64,000 nt of DNA from Enterobacter sp. 638 (lineage in GTDB: Bacteria > Pseudomonadota > Gammaproteobacteria > Enterobacterales > Enterobacteriaceae): assembly GCF_000016325.1 (NCBI RefSeq), contig NC_009436.1, positions 620,001 through 684,000 on the forward strand. Reading direction: 5' to 3'. This document shows, in pieces, positions 27,033 through 36,350 of this stretch (positions are counted from its first letter, which is position 1; every line of letters begins with the position of its first letter). A model generated the notes under the pieces. It was not told the DNA's origin, ran no database searches, and saw nothing but the letters and a program-made list of their open reading frames with translations. The translations under genes were made by a program, and so were the position numbers.

Positions 27033-28283
27033 TTAACCGTCGAGTTTTCGAAACGTCATGTACGCCCCGGCTGCACTCAGGGTCAAGGGGACCAGGAAGC
27101 TATGGTCCATGCGGGTGAATTCCATCATGAGGGCGATAGCGGTAACGGGCATTTGCATCGACGCCGATAAAAAACCTGCCGCGCCCGTGAGCGCAAAACT
27201 GGCCATATCGCTCCCGGGAAAGAAGCGGCCAAGCAGCATAAAAAGCAGCGAACCCAGCAGTGCGCCAACGGCCAGACCAGGCGTCAGTAATCCCCCTTCT
27301 GCACCGCCGCGTAAAACGGCCCAGATCACGAAGATTTTGAGACACAGAATCGCGGCCGCCAGTTTTAACGTGACGTCGCCTGCAAGCGTGAGCTGAATCG
27401 GGCCTTTGCCGTTGCCGGTCAACTGCGGAAACCACATTGATAACGCGCCGAGCGCCGCAAATGCCACCAGACTGAACACCGGCATCTGCCAGTTACTGCG
27501 CACTTTGCTGCGCGCGCGCTGGGTGATGCGGCGAAACCAGAAGGCAGCAATGCCAAACAATGGGCCTGAAAGCGCCGCCCAGAATACCAGCGAGGTGGCG
27601 GCCATTTCGGTCGTAAAGCGATATTGATGCTCATCGCCCAGTCCCAGCGTGGCGATCCACGCCGCAAGGGCTGATGTGACCAGAGCAGCAATGGCGGCTT
27701 CCCAGCTAAAGCTGATTAATAGCACTTCGAGGGTGAATATCGCGCCAGCCAGCGGAACGTTGTACACCGCAGCCAGTCCCGCGCCCGCGCCGCAGGCAAT
27801 CATGAGTTGGATATCTGCTGTCGTCAGGTGCAAACGCCGGGCAACCCCTCCGGCAAATAACGCACCCAGTTCACGCGGTGCGACTTCGCGGCCCAGCGGT
27901 GAGCCCATCGCAACCGTGATAATTTGCAGCAGGGAGTGAATCAGCGTGGTGATGCCCGGCATCGGTTTATCGGGCTGGTTGACGGCGGCGCTAATACTGA
28001 CGCGTTTTTTACCGTAGCGGGCAAGGAGCCACCAGCCACAGCCCGCAATGAGTCCCGCAGCCAGCAGGGCGAGAAATCTCCGCTGCGCACTGGCATCCGT
28101 CACACCTTCTAAAAACGATTGCGGGCTAATGAGCGCTTTCTGGCTATAGCCGTAAACGAGATGCTGGATTTCGTGCAGTAGCAGGGCGAGCAGCATACCA
28201 CCCAGCCCGGCTAAAATTCCGGTGAGCAATAATGCGGTCCAGCGTTGCAGCCAGTAAGAACGAGAGGGGATATTCGCCGTCAT
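27033..28283 (-). CDS. CLC-family chloride channel or transporter
   Basis: 416 residues from ATG 28283; a longer frame begins 14 codons earlier but lacks support. About ten helices. CLC features: GSPLGREVAPRE (the gating glutamate of the usual GREGP is kept, but the following GP is not), CGAGAGLAAVYNVPLAGAIFTLEV, and GGAEGGLLTPG equivalent to GGxFxP. No CBS domains. Whether it is a Cl-/H+ exchanger, a channel or a fluoride exporter cannot be told. It is not orthologous to K-12 clcA or clcB by eye, and is absent from this locus in K-12. Confidence 0.8.
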   Translation of the reverse strand: MTANIPSRSYWLQRWTALLLTGILAGLGGMLLALLLHEIQHLVYGYSQKALISPQSFLEGVTDASAQRRFLALLAAGLIAGCGWWLLARYGKKRVSISAAVNQPDKPMPGITTLIHSLLQIITVAMGSPLGREVAPRELGALFAGGVARRLHLTTADIQLMIACGAGAGLAAVYNVPLAGAIFTLEVLLISFSWEAAIAALVTSALAAWIATLGLGDEHQYRFTTEMAATSLVFWAALSGPLFGIAAFWFRRITQRARSKVRSNWQMPVFSLVAFAALGALSMWFPQLTGNGKGPIQLTLAGDVTLKLAAAILCLKIFVIWAVLRGGAEGGLLTPGLAVGALLGSLLFMLLGRFFPGSDMASFALTGAAGFLSASMQMPVTAIALMMEFTRMDHSFLVPLTLSAAGAYMTFRKLDG

Positions 28284-28368
28284 ATGAGCATCTTTAAGAA
28301 AAGAGTGAGAACCAGTGTTCCACAAAGCGCATTAACAGGATATCAATCAGAAGCATAAAGCGGGAGAT

Positions 28369-28393
28369 TTCGTGCCCGCGAGGCGGGCACGAA
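28369..28393. terminator. Strong hairpin after satP
   Basis: Perfect 11-base stem TTCGTGCCCGC / GCGGGCACGAA with a three-base loop, seven bases beyond the satP stop on the reverse strand. No T-run follows, so it may be a Rho-assisted or processing barrier rather than a classical terminator. Confidence 0.55.
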
Positions 28394-28399
28394 GGGGGA

Positions 28400-28966
28400 T
28401 CAGTGTTTTTCACCAATCGGCAGAACGGTGCGGCCAAACTGTTCGTTCAGCACTTCACCCATTGCCAGGTAGATCGCGCTTGCGCCACACACCAGACCAA
28501 TCCAGCCTGCAATGTGAACGATACCTTCGTTATCCGCCAGATGACCAATCGCCAGCAGGGCGAACAGAACGGTCAGGCTCAGGAACACGAACTGCAGCGC
28601 GCGGTTGCCCGCCAGAGTGCCGAAGAACATGAACAGCGTGAAGACGCCCCACAGACCCAGGTAAACGCCCAGGAAGTGCGCGTTTGCCGCGTCAGCCAGA
28701 CCCATTTTCGGCATAATCAGAATAGCGACCAGAGTCAGCCAGAATGAACCGTAAGAGGTGAATGCCGTTAAACCGAAGGTATTGCCTTTTTTATATTCCA
28801 GCAGGCCCGCGAAGATTTGCGCGATACCGCCGTAAAAAATGCCCATCGCCAGGATAATGCTATCCATCGGGAAGAAACCGATGTTATGCAGGTTCAGCAG
28901 AATTGTGGTCATGCCAAAACCCATCAGGCCCAGCGGAGCCGGATTAGCCAACTTAGTGTTGCCCAT
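28400..28966 (-). CDS. satP: Acetate/succinate:proton symporter SatP
   Basis: 188 residues, same as E. coli SatP (YaaH); GPR1/FUN34/YaaH family with six helices. The family signature [14 protein letters not shown] is at residues 7-20. [14 protein letters not shown] and the Leu/Phe gate stretch are conserved. GAGGA precedes ATG 28966. The 295-base gap to dnaK lacks E. coli yaaI and holds a hairpin in the satP leader and the dnaK promoters. Confidence 0.96.
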   Translation of the reverse strand: MGNTKLANPAPLGLMGFGMTTILLNLHNIGFFPMDSIILAMGIFYGGIAQIFAGLLEYKKGNTFGLTAFTSYGSFWLTLVAILIMPKMGLADAANAHFLGVYLGLWGVFTLFMFFGTLAGNRALQFVFLSLTVLFALLAIGHLADNEGIVHIAGWIGLVCGASAIYLAMGEVLNEQFGRTVLPIGEKH

Positions 28967-29008
28967 AAGTCCTCAAAATAAATCATCATTAAATGGTGAA
29001 GTGGTTAA

Positions 29009-29034
29009 GCCCCGCCAACTCTCCCTGGCGGGGC
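29009..29034. other. Hairpin in the satP 5' region
   Basis: Nine-base perfect stem GCCCCGCCA / TGGCGGGGC with an eight-base loop, about 43 bases upstream of the satP start. It could be a leader structure of satP or the remnant of a terminator of a lost neighbour; no T-run follows on either strand. Confidence 0.5.
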
Positions 29035-29107
29035 GCGGCATCATAAAGGGCACAACACTCGGCGTCTATGATCTGAACAGGGGGAATTTAAAATATTTTT
29101 TATGCTT

Positions 29108-29139
29108 CCCCCTTGATGGATGCGGTTACGACCCCATCT
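29108..29139 (+). promoter_or_regulatory. dnaK heat-shock promoter P1 (sigma-32)
   Basis: CCCCCTTGATG around 29108-29118 and CCCCATCT at 29132-29139 match the sigma-32 pattern CTTGAA-13 to 17-CCCCAT. The same element precedes dnaK in E. coli. Confidence 0.85.
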
Positions 29140-29186
29140 TGTAGTCAACCGCAGTGAGTGAAGCTGAAAAAAATCAAATCTGGGCA

Positions 29187-29213
29187 GTTGAAACCGCACG
29201 TTTCGCCCTTATT
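29187..29213 (+). promoter_or_regulatory. dnaK promoter P2 (sigma-32)
   Basis: GTTGAAAC from 29187 and CGCCCTTATT at 29204-29213, like the second heat-shock promoter of E. coli dnaK. It lies about 50 bases before the start codon. Confidence 0.7.
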
Positions 29214-29261
29214 ACAGATTCACAACCACATGATGAACAAATTTTTAGTGGAGACGTTTAG

Positions 29262-31184
29262 ATGGGTAAAATTATTGGTATCGACTTGGGTACTACCAAC
29301 TCTTGTGTAGCGATTATGGATGGTACTACTGCTCGTGTGCTGGAGAACGCCGAAGGCGATCGCACCACGCCTTCTATTATTGCGTATACCCAGGACGGTG
29401 AAACTCTGGTTGGCCAGCCGGCTAAACGTCAGGCCGTGACAAACCCGCAAAACACGCTTTTTGCGATTAAACGCCTGATTGGTCGCCGCTTCCAGGACGA
29501 AGAAGTGCAGCGTGATGAAGCCATCATGCCGTACAAAATCATCGGTGCAGACAACGGTGATGCATGGATCGACGTGAAGGGCCAGAAAATGGCACCACCG
29601 CAGATCTCTGCTGAAGTGCTGAAGAAAATGAAGAAAACGGCTGAAGATTACCTGGGCGAACCGGTAACTGAAGCGGTTATCACCGTACCTGCATACTTCA
29701 ACGATGCACAGCGTCAGGCAACGAAAGATGCCGGTCGTATCGCGGGTCTGGAAGTCAAACGTATTATCAACGAACCAACTGCTGCTGCTCTGGCTTACGG
29801 CCTGGACAAAGAAGTTGGCAACCGTACTATCGCGGTTTATGACCTCGGTGGTGGTACTTTCGATATCTCTATTATCGAAATCGACGAAGTTGACGGCGAA
29901 AAAACCTTCGAAGTTCTGGCAACCAACGGTGATACCCACCTGGGTGGTGAAGACTTCGACAGCCGTATGATCAACTATCTCGTTGACGAATTTAAGAAAG
30001 ATCAGGGCATTGACCTGCGTAACGATCCGCTGGCCATGCAGCGCCTGAAAGAAGCCGCAGAAAAAGCGAAAATTGAGCTGTCTTCTGCGCAACAGACCGA
30101 CGTTAACCTGCCGTACATCACTGCAGACGCGAGCGGTCCTAAACACATGAACATCAAAGTGACCCGTGCGAAACTGGAAAGCCTGGTCGAAGACCTGGTG
30201 AACCGTTCTATCGAGCCACTGAAAGTTGCTCTGCAGGATGCGGGTCTGTCCGTATCTGATATCCAGGACGTGATCCTGGTCGGTGGTCAGACGCGTATGC
30301 CAATGGTTCAGAAGAAAGTTGCTGAATTCTTTGGTAAAGAGCCGCGTAAAGACGTTAACCCGGACGAAGCCGTTGCAATCGGTGCTGCTGTTCAGGGTGG
30401 TGTATTGACCGGTGAAGTGAAAGACGTACTGCTGTTGGACGTTACCCCGCTGTCTCTGGGTATCGAAACCATGGGCGGTGTGATGACGGCGCTGATCAGC
30501 AAAAACACCACCATCCCGACCAAGCACAGCCAGGTGTTCTCTACCGCTGAAGACAACCAGTCTGCGGTAACCATCCATGTGCTGCAGGGTGAGCGTAAAC
30601 GTGCTGCGGACAACAAAGATCTGGGCCAGTTTAACCTCGACGGTATCAGCCCGGCACCGCGCGGTATGCCTCAGATCGAAGTGACTTTTGACATCGATGC
30701 TGATGGTATCCTGCACGTTTCCGCGAAAGACAAAAACAGCGGTAAAGAGCAGAAGATCACCATCAAGGCGTCTTCTGGTCTGAACGAAGAAGAGATCCAG
30801 AAAATGGTGCGTGAAGCGGAAGCTAACGCCGAGTCTGACCGTAAGTTCGAAGAACTGGTTCAGACCCGTAACCAGGGTGACCATTTGCTGCACAGCACTC
30901 GTAAGCAGGTTGAAGAGGCAGGCGATCAATTGCCAGCTGATGATAAAACCGCCATCGAGACTGCATTGAGCGCGCTGGAAACGTCTCTGAAAGGCGAAGA
31001 CAAAGCGGATATCGAAGCGAAAATGCAGGAACTGGCGCAAGCGTCCCAGAAGCTGATGGAAATTGCTCAGCAACAGCACGCACAGCAGCAGGCTGGTGCA
31101 GCAGGCGCTGACGCTTCTCAGAACCATGCGAAAGACGACGACGTTGTTGACGCTGAGTTCGAAGAAGTTAAAGACAAAAAGTAA
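29262..31184 (+). CDS. dnaK: Hsp70 chaperone DnaK
   Basis: ATP-driven chaperone working with DnaJ and GrpE, and a negative regulator of sigma-32. 640 residues (638 in E. coli). The nucleotide-binding domain (1-385) has [21 protein letters not shown] (phosphorylatable Thr199) and VGGQTRMP; the linker is [13 protein letters not shown]; the substrate domain is about 395-505, followed by the helical lid. The Ala/Gln-rich tail ends in EEVKDKK. GTGGAG precedes the ATG. Heat-induced from P1 and P2. A 664-codon open frame on the opposite strand is a composition artefact. Confidence 0.99.
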   Translation: MGKIIGIDLGTTNSCVAIMDGTTARVLENAEGDRTTPSIIAYTQDGETLVGQPAKRQAVTNPQNTLFAIKRLIGRRFQDEEVQRDEAIMPYKIIGADNGDAWIDVKGQKMAPPQISAEVLKKMKKTAEDYLGEPVTEAVITVPAYFNDAQRQATKDAGRIAGLEVKRIINEPTAAALAYGLDKEVGNRTIAVYDLGGGTFDISIIEIDEVDGEKTFEVLATNGDTHLGGEDFDSRMINYLVDEFKKDQGIDLRNDPLAMQRLKEAAEKAKIELSSAQQTDVNLPYITADASGPKHMNIKVTRAKLESLVEDLVNRSIEPLKVALQDAGLSVSDIQDVILVGGQTRMPMVQKKVAEFFGKEPRKDVNPDEAVAIGAAVQGGVLTGEVKDVLLLDVTPLSLGIETMGGVMTALISKNTTIPTKHSQVFSTAEDNQSAVTIHVLQGERKRAADNKDLGQFNLDGISPAPRGMPQIEVTFDIDADGILHVSAKDKNSGKEQKITIKASSGLNEEEIQKMVREAEANAESDRKFEELVQTRNQGDHLLHSTRKQVEEAGDQLPADDKTAIETALSALETSLKGEDKADIEAKMQELAQASQKLMEIAQQQHAQQQAGAAGADASQNHAKDDDVVDAEFEEVKDKK

Positions 31185-31210
31185 TCGCCCTGATGCAGGG
31201 TAATTAATCG

Positions 31211-31243
31211 GCACGGGCGAAGAGGTTTCCTCTCCGCCCGTGC
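31211..31243 (+). other. Long hairpin between dnaK and dnaJ
   Basis: GCACGGGCG-A-AGAGG, loop TTT, CCTCT-C-CGCCCGTGC: 14 base pairs with a single mismatch. There is no T-run, so it is more likely an RNA-processing or partial attenuation element that sets the dnaK to dnaJ ratio than a full terminator. Confidence 0.75.
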
Positions 31244-31270
31244 TCGCATGTTAAGGGGCTGAAAAAACCA

Positions 31271-32419
31271 ATGGCAAAGCAAGATTTTTACGAGATTTTA
31301 GGCGTTCCGAAAACCGCGGAAGAGCGTGAAATCAAGAAGGCGTACAAGCGCCTGGCCATGAAGTTTCACCCGGATCGTAATCAGGGTGACAAAGAGGCCG
31401 AAGCCAAATTTAAAGAGATCAAAGAAGCCTACGAGATCCTGACCGATGCGCAGAAGCGTGCGGCATACGATCAGTACGGTCATGCCGCGTTTGAACAAGG
31501 CGGTATGGGTGGTGGTGGTTACGGTGGCGGCGGCTTTGGTGGCGGTGGTGCTGATTTTGGCGATATCTTTGGCGACGTTTTCGGCGATATCTTCGGCGGT
31601 GGACGTGGACGCCAGCGAGCATCCCGTGGCGCAGATCTGCGCTACAACATGGAATTGACGCTGGAAGAAGCGGTACGTGGCGTGACCAAAGAGATCCGCA
31701 TTCCTACTCTGGAAGAGTGTGATATCTGCCATGGCAGCGGCGCGAAAGTCGGCACCAAACCGCAGACGTGTCCAACCTGTCATGGTTCCGGCCAGGTCCA
31801 GATTCGTCAGGGCTTCTTCGCGGTGCAGCAGGCGTGTCCACACTGTCATGGTCGCGGTACGCTTATCAAAGATCCGTGCAACAAATGTCACGGTCATGGC
31901 CGCGTCGAGAAAACCAAAACCCTGTCCGTGAAAATTCCGGCAGGCGTTGATACCGGTGATCGTATTCGTCTGGCGGGTGAAGGCGAAGCGGGTGAACACG
32001 GTGCGCAGGCAGGCGATCTGTACGTTCAGGTTCAGGTAAAACAGCACGCCATTTTCGAGCGTGAAGGGAATAACCTGTACTGCGAAGTGCCGATCAACTT
32101 TGCGATGGCTGCACTGGGTGGCGAAATTGAAGTCCCGACTTTAGATGGTCGTGTGAATCTGAAAGTCCCTGGTGAAACACAAACCGGCAAGCTGTTCCGC
32201 ATGCGTGGAAGAGGCGTTAAATCGGTACGTGGCGGTGCGCAGGGTGACCTGCTGTGTCGTGTGGTCGTTGAAACGCCAGTCGGTCTGAACGACAAACAGA
32301 AACAGCTGTTAAAAGAGTTGCAGGAAAGCTTCGGCGGCCCAACGGGTGAAAATAACAGCCCGCGTTCCAAAAGCTTCTTCGACGGCGTGAAAAAGTTCTT
32401 CGATGATTTGACCCGCTAA
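31271..32419 (+). CDS. dnaJ: Co-chaperone DnaJ (Hsp40)
   Basis: Stimulates DnaK ATP hydrolysis and delivers substrates. 382 residues (376 in E. coli). J domain 1-70 with HPD in MKFHPDRNQ; Gly/Phe-rich region rich in [13 protein letters not shown] to about 110; four zinc repeats [24 protein letters not shown] and CNKCHGHG at about 145-210; C-terminal substrate-binding domains. The longer Gly-rich linker accounts for the extra residues. Same operon as dnaK. Confidence 0.98.
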   Translation: MAKQDFYEILGVPKTAEEREIKKAYKRLAMKFHPDRNQGDKEAEAKFKEIKEAYEILTDAQKRAAYDQYGHAAFEQGGMGGGGYGGGGFGGGGADFGDIFGDVFGDIFGGGRGRQRASRGADLRYNMELTLEEAVRGVTKEIRIPTLEECDICHGSGAKVGTKPQTCPTCHGSGQVQIRQGFFAVQQACPHCHGRGTLIKDPCNKCHGHGRVEKTKTLSVKIPAGVDTGDRIRLAGEGEAGEHGAQAGDLYVQVQVKQHAIFEREGNNLYCEVPINFAMAALGGEIEVPTLDGRVNLKVPGETQTGKLFRMRGRGVKSVRGGAQGDLLCRVVVETPVGLNDKQKQLLKELQESFGGPTGENNSPRSKSFFDGVKKFFDDLTR

Positions 32420-32441
32420 ACCGTTAGCTGGTGTGCATCAC

Positions 32442-32470
32442 AAAGCCCGGAAGCGATTCCGGGCTTTTTG
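32442..32470 (+). terminator. dnaKJ operon terminator
   Basis: AAAGCCCGGAA, loop GCGA, TTCCGGGCTTTTT, 22 bases after the dnaJ stop: a classical intrinsic terminator. Confidence 0.93.
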
Positions 32471-32588
32471 TTTTTGTGCATATAGCTCGGTAAAACTGAG
32501 TTTATACTCAATATTAATCTGTTTTTCCCGAGTTATTAGCCTTGGTATGATGGTTTTAACGAAGCATCGTCTTTAAGAGAGAACCAAA

Positions 32589-33764
32589 GTGAAATTACTA
32601 CACCGTTTCTTCAGCAATGAAGCGTCCGGCGGCATTATTTTGATTATCGCCGCTGCGGCCGCGATGGTATTTGCCAACCTTGGGGCGACTCAGGGTCTGT
32701 ATCACGCGTTTCTGGAAACGCCCGTTGAACTCCGCGTGGGTGTTCTGGAAATCAACAAGAACATGCTGCTCTGGATAAACGATGCCTTGATGGCGGTCTT
32801 TTTCCTGCTTGTGGGCCTGGAAGTGAAGCGCGAGCTGGTTCAGGGCTCGCTCGCTAGCCGCCAACGGGCGGCGTTTCCTGTCATCGCTGCGATTGGCGGT
32901 ATGGTCGTGCCAGCGTTGCTCTATCTGGCATTTAACTATCAGGATCCGATTGCGCGTCAGGGCTGGGCTATCCCGGCAGCGACGGATATTGCGTTTGCGC
33001 TTGGCGTACTGGCGTTATTAGGCAGCCGCGTTCCGGTGGCGTTGAAGATTTTCCTGATGGCTCTGGCGATTATCGATGACCTTGGCGCTATCGTGATCAT
33101 TGCGTTGTTCTACACCAGCGATCTGTCGATTCTGTCGCTGAGCGTTGCCGCAGGGGCTATCGCTGCGCTGGCGCTGCTGAACATTTTTAACGTACGCAGA
33201 ACGGGGATCTACATTTTGGTTGGCGTCGTGCTGTGGACCGCGGTCTTGAAATCGGGCGTCCATGCCACGCTGGCAGGTGTGATTATCGGCTTCTTTATAC
33301 CGCTTAAAGAGCAGGACGGTCACTCGCCAGCCCAACAGCTTGAGCATGTCCTGCATCCATGGGTCGCGTTTATGATTCTGCCGCTTTTCGCTTTCGCCAA
33401 TGCGGGCGTGTCATTACAGGGCGTGACGCTTTCAGGGCTGACCTCAATGCTGCCGATGGGCATTATTGCCGGTCTGTTTATTGGTAAGCCGCTGGGCATC
33501 AGCCTGTTCTGCTGGCTGGCACTGAAGCTGAAACTCGCGTCATTGCCACAGGGGACAACTTTCCGGCAGATCATGGCCGTGGGCGTGCTGTGCGGAATTG
33601 GCTTTACGATGTCCATTTTCATCTCGACGCTGGCGTTTGCATCCATGGACCCGCAGCTCATCGTCTGGGCTAAGCTCGGTATCCTGACCGGATCGTTGCT
33701 GGCGGCGTTTGTCGGCTACTCGTTATTGAAAGTGAAATTGTCGGGGCAAGTCCAGCCGGTATAA
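32589..33764 (+). CDS. nhaA: Na+/H+ antiporter NhaA
   Basis: Electrogenic 2H+/1Na+ antiporter of the inner membrane. 391 residues (388 in E. coli). It begins with GTG at 32589, as in E. coli. Twelve helices; the ion-binding aspartate pair is in [11 protein letters not shown] (Asp163-164 region), a further aspartate in [11 protein letters not shown], and the pH-sensing histidine in [11 protein letters not shown]. In K-12 hokC/mokC and an IS186 lie just upstream; here there are only 169 bases of promoter DNA. Expected activator is NhaR, encoded next. Confidence 0.97.
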   Translation: MKLLHRFFSNEASGGIILIIAAAAAMVFANLGATQGLYHAFLETPVELRVGVLEINKNMLLWINDALMAVFFLLVGLEVKRELVQGSLASRQRAAFPVIAAIGGMVVPALLYLAFNYQDPIARQGWAIPAATDIAFALGVLALLGSRVPVALKIFLMALAIIDDLGAIVIIALFYTSDLSILSLSVAAGAIAALALLNIFNVRRTGIYILVGVVLWTAVLKSGVHATLAGVIIGFFIPLKEQDGHSPAQQLEHVLHPWVAFMILPLFAFANAGVSLQGVTLSGLTSMLPMGIIAGLFIGKPLGISLFCWLALKLKLASLPQGTTFRQIMAVGVLCGIGFTMSIFISTLAFASMDPQLIVWAKLGILTGSLLAAFVGYSLLKVKLSGQVQPV

Positions 33765-33822
33765 CAGGCAGGGGGAGGGCAGCGGCTCTCTCCCTAAGAC
33801 ACTATCAGGGAGCGAAGATACG

Positions 33823-34725
33823 ATGTCTCATATCAATTACAACCATCTCTACTACTTCTGGAATGTCTACAAAGCGGGTTCCGTTGTGGGGGCAGCTGAG
33901 GCGTTGTATCTGACGCCGCAGACCATTACCGGTCAGATAAAGGCACTCGAAGAACGCTTGCAAGGGAAACTGTTTAAGCGTAAAGGGCGCGGAATTGAAC
34001 CGACCGAACTTGGTGAGCTGGTGTTTCGCTACGCCGATAAGATGTTCACGCTGAGCCAGGAAATGCTCGATATCGTCAATTACCGCAAAGAGTCGAATTT
34101 GCTCTTTGATGTCGGCGTCGCGGATGCGCTCTCAAAACGCCTGGTAAGCGGTGTCCTGGACGCGGCGGTAGTAGAAGATGAACAGATCCATCTGCGCTGC
34201 TTTGAATCCACACACGAGATGCTGCTGGAGCAGTTGAGCCAGCATAAGCTGGATATCATCATTTCGGATTGTCCGATTGATTCCACGCAACAGGAGGGGC
34301 TTTTCTCGGTGAAGATAGGTGAATGCGGGGTGAGCTTCTGGTGCATTAACCCGCCGCCGGAAAAACCGTTTCCCGCCTGTCTTGAGGAACGACGCCTGTT
34401 AGTGCCGGGACGGCGATCGATGCTGGGCCGCAAGCTGCTCAACTGGTTTAACTCACAGGGACTGAAAGTGGAGATTCTTGGGGAGTTTGATGATGCCGCG
34501 CTGATGAAAGCCTTTGGCGAAGCGCATAACGCTATTTTTGTGGCACCGACGCTGTACGCGCACGATCTTTATATCGATGAGAAGGTAACGGAGATTGGAC
34601 GAGTGGATAACGTGATGGAAGAGTACCATGCGATATTCGCTGAGCGAATGATTCAGCACCCGGCGGTGCAGCGCATCTGTAACCGCGACTACTCGGCGTT
34701 GTTTACGCCGCCAGCGTCACGTTAA
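33823..34725 (+). CDS. nhaR: NhaR, LysR-type activator of nhaA
   Basis: 300 residues (301 in E. coli). N-terminal winged helix with [28 protein letters not shown] (about 20-48), then the periplasmic-binding-like effector domain. In E. coli it senses sodium and activates nhaA, osmC and pgaABCD. It follows nhaA by 58 bases in the same direction and ends at the bidirectional-looking terminator shared with rpsT. Confidence 0.96.
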   Translation: MSHINYNHLYYFWNVYKAGSVVGAAEALYLTPQTITGQIKALEERLQGKLFKRKGRGIEPTELGELVFRYADKMFTLSQEMLDIVNYRKESNLLFDVGVADALSKRLVSGVLDAAVVEDEQIHLRCFESTHEMLLEQLSQHKLDIIISDCPIDSTQQEGLFSVKIGECGVSFWCINPPPEKPFPACLEERRLLVPGRRSMLGRKLLNWFNSQGLKVEILGEFDDAALMKAFGEAHNAIFVAPTLYAHDLYIDEKVTEIGRVDNVMEEYHAIFAERMIQHPAVQRICNRDYSALFTPPASR

Positions 34726-34730
34726 GCCAA

Positions 34731-34756
34731 TAAAAAAACCCGCATTAAGCGGGTTC
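34731..34756 (-). terminator. rpsT terminator, shared with nhaR
   Basis: AACCCGC, loop ATTAA, GCGGGTT with seven T on the reverse strand side. It is ideal for rpsT and weaker for nhaR. Confidence 0.88.
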
Positions 34757-34782
34757 TTTAAACAAGCAACAACAAGTGGCGA

Positions 34783-35079
<297 letters not shown>

Positions 35080-35092
35080 TCAAAGGCCGAGG

Positions 35093-35121
35093 AATATGCC
35101 CTCTATACCTTCTTTTGTCAA
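35093..35121 (-). promoter_or_regulatory. rpsT promoter
   Basis: Reverse strand -35 TTGACA (35116-35121), 17-base spacer, -10 CATATT (35093-35098): consensus -35 and a strong overall promoter, about 50 bases before the UUG start. A possible second upstream promoter is not resolved. Confidence 0.85.
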
Positions 35122-35316
35122 TGGATTTGTGCAAATAAGCGCCGTTTATATGGCGACGCTACGTTACGTAGTGATGGCGCAGGATTCTACCAGCTTGTCT
35201 CTCCTGAATACAGTCTTTCGGCACAAAAAACGCAGTTGGCGGGCAGATTTTTTTGCACCTGAAGATAAGGTCTATGAAATCAGGGCGGCTTTCTGAAGTG
35301 AGGGAACAATCGCCAG

Positions 35317-35345
35317 TTAACGTTAACCGCTGTACAAGGTATACT
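35317..35345 (+). promoter_or_regulatory. ribF promoter
   Basis: -35 TTAACG (35317-35322), 17 bases, -10 TATACT (35340-35345), giving a start about 20-25 bases before the ribF ATG. The 328-base gap from rpsT to ribF has no convincing gene; it holds the promoters of both. A fragment resembling E. coli yaaY is not a maintained frame. Confidence 0.7.
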
Positions 35346-35374
35346 TTGGCGATTTTCACTGTCTTGAGCCTGTC

Positions 35375-36313
35375 ATGAAGCTGATACGCGGCATACATAA
35401 TCTCAGCCAGGCCCCTCATGGGTGCGTGCTGACAATTGGTAATTTCGACGGCGTACATCGTGGTCATCAGGCGCTGTTGCAGGGATTGCGTAAAGAGGGC
35501 CAGGCCCGTGGACTGCCCGTTGTGGTGATGATTTTTGAGCCGCAACCGCTGGAACTGTTTGCCGGTGATAAAGCTCCCGCTCGCTTAACACGCCTGCGCG
35601 ACAAATTGCGCTATCTGGCAGAGTGTGGCGTGGATTACGTACTGTGCGTACGTTTTGACCAACGTTTTGCCGCGCTCACGGCGCAGGCTTTCGTTGGCGA
35701 TCTGCTGGTCAAACGTCTGGGCGTGCAGTTTCTTGCCGTAGGTGATGATTTCCGCTTTGGCGCTGGTCGTCAGGGTGATTTCTTGTTATTACAGAAGGCT
35801 GGCCTGGAGTACGGCTTTGACGTCACCAGCACCATGACTTTCTGTGAAGGCGGCGTGCGTGTGAGCAGTACGGCGGTTCGCCTGGCACTGGCCGACGATC
35901 AACTGGATGTGGCGGAGACCCTGTTAGGGCATCCGTTCTCAATTTCCGGTCGCGTTGTGCATGGCGACGCGCTGGGGCGCACAATAGGTTTCCCGACGGC
36001 GAACGTTCCGCTGCGTCGTCAGGTATCCCCGGTTAAAGGGGTGTATGCGGTAGAAGTGAGCGGGCTTTGCGATACGCTTTTGCCCGGTGTTGCCAACATT
36101 GGTACCCGTCCAACGGTTGCCGGTGTGCGTCAGCAGCTGGAAGTGCACCTGCTGGACGTTGTAATGGACCTCTATGGTCGCCATATAGATGTAATCCTGC
36201 GTAAAAAAATACGCAATGAGCAGCGATTTGCATCGCTTGATGAGCTGAAAGCACAAATTGCGCGCGATGAGTTAACGGCCCGCGAATATTTTGGGCTATC
36301 GAACCCGGCTTAA
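35375..36313 (+). CDS. ribF: Bifunctional riboflavin kinase / FAD synthetase
   Basis: Makes FMN and FAD. 312 residues (313 in E. coli). FAD synthetase (adenylyltransferase) domain about 1-180 with GNFDGVHRGHQALL and VGDDFRFGAGRQGD; flavokinase domain about 185-306 with GRVVHGDALGRTIGFPTANV and GVANIGTRPTV. First gene of ribF-ileS-lspA-fkpB-ispH. Confidence 0.98.
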   Translation: MKLIRGIHNLSQAPHGCVLTIGNFDGVHRGHQALLQGLRKEGQARGLPVVVMIFEPQPLELFAGDKAPARLTRLRDKLRYLAECGVDYVLCVRFDQRFAALTAQAFVGDLLVKRLGVQFLAVGDDFRFGAGRQGDFLLLQKAGLEYGFDVTSTMTFCEGGVRVSSTAVRLALADDQLDVAETLLGHPFSISGRVVHGDALGRTIGFPTANVPLRRQVSPVKGVYAVEVSGLCDTLLPGVANIGTRPTVAGVRQQLEVHLLDVVMDLYGRHIDVILRKKIRNEQRFASLDELKAQIARDELTAREYFGLSNPA

Positions 36314-36350
36314 CGCCTGAATGAGTTTTAAATACGGAACCGAGAATCTA

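Noticed and set aside
29220..31214. 664-codon open frame on the reverse strand opposite dnaK
   Set aside because: It is the well-known antisense frame of dnaK, created by its codon pattern and often misannotated as NAD-glutamate dehydrogenase. No ribosome site or independent domain.
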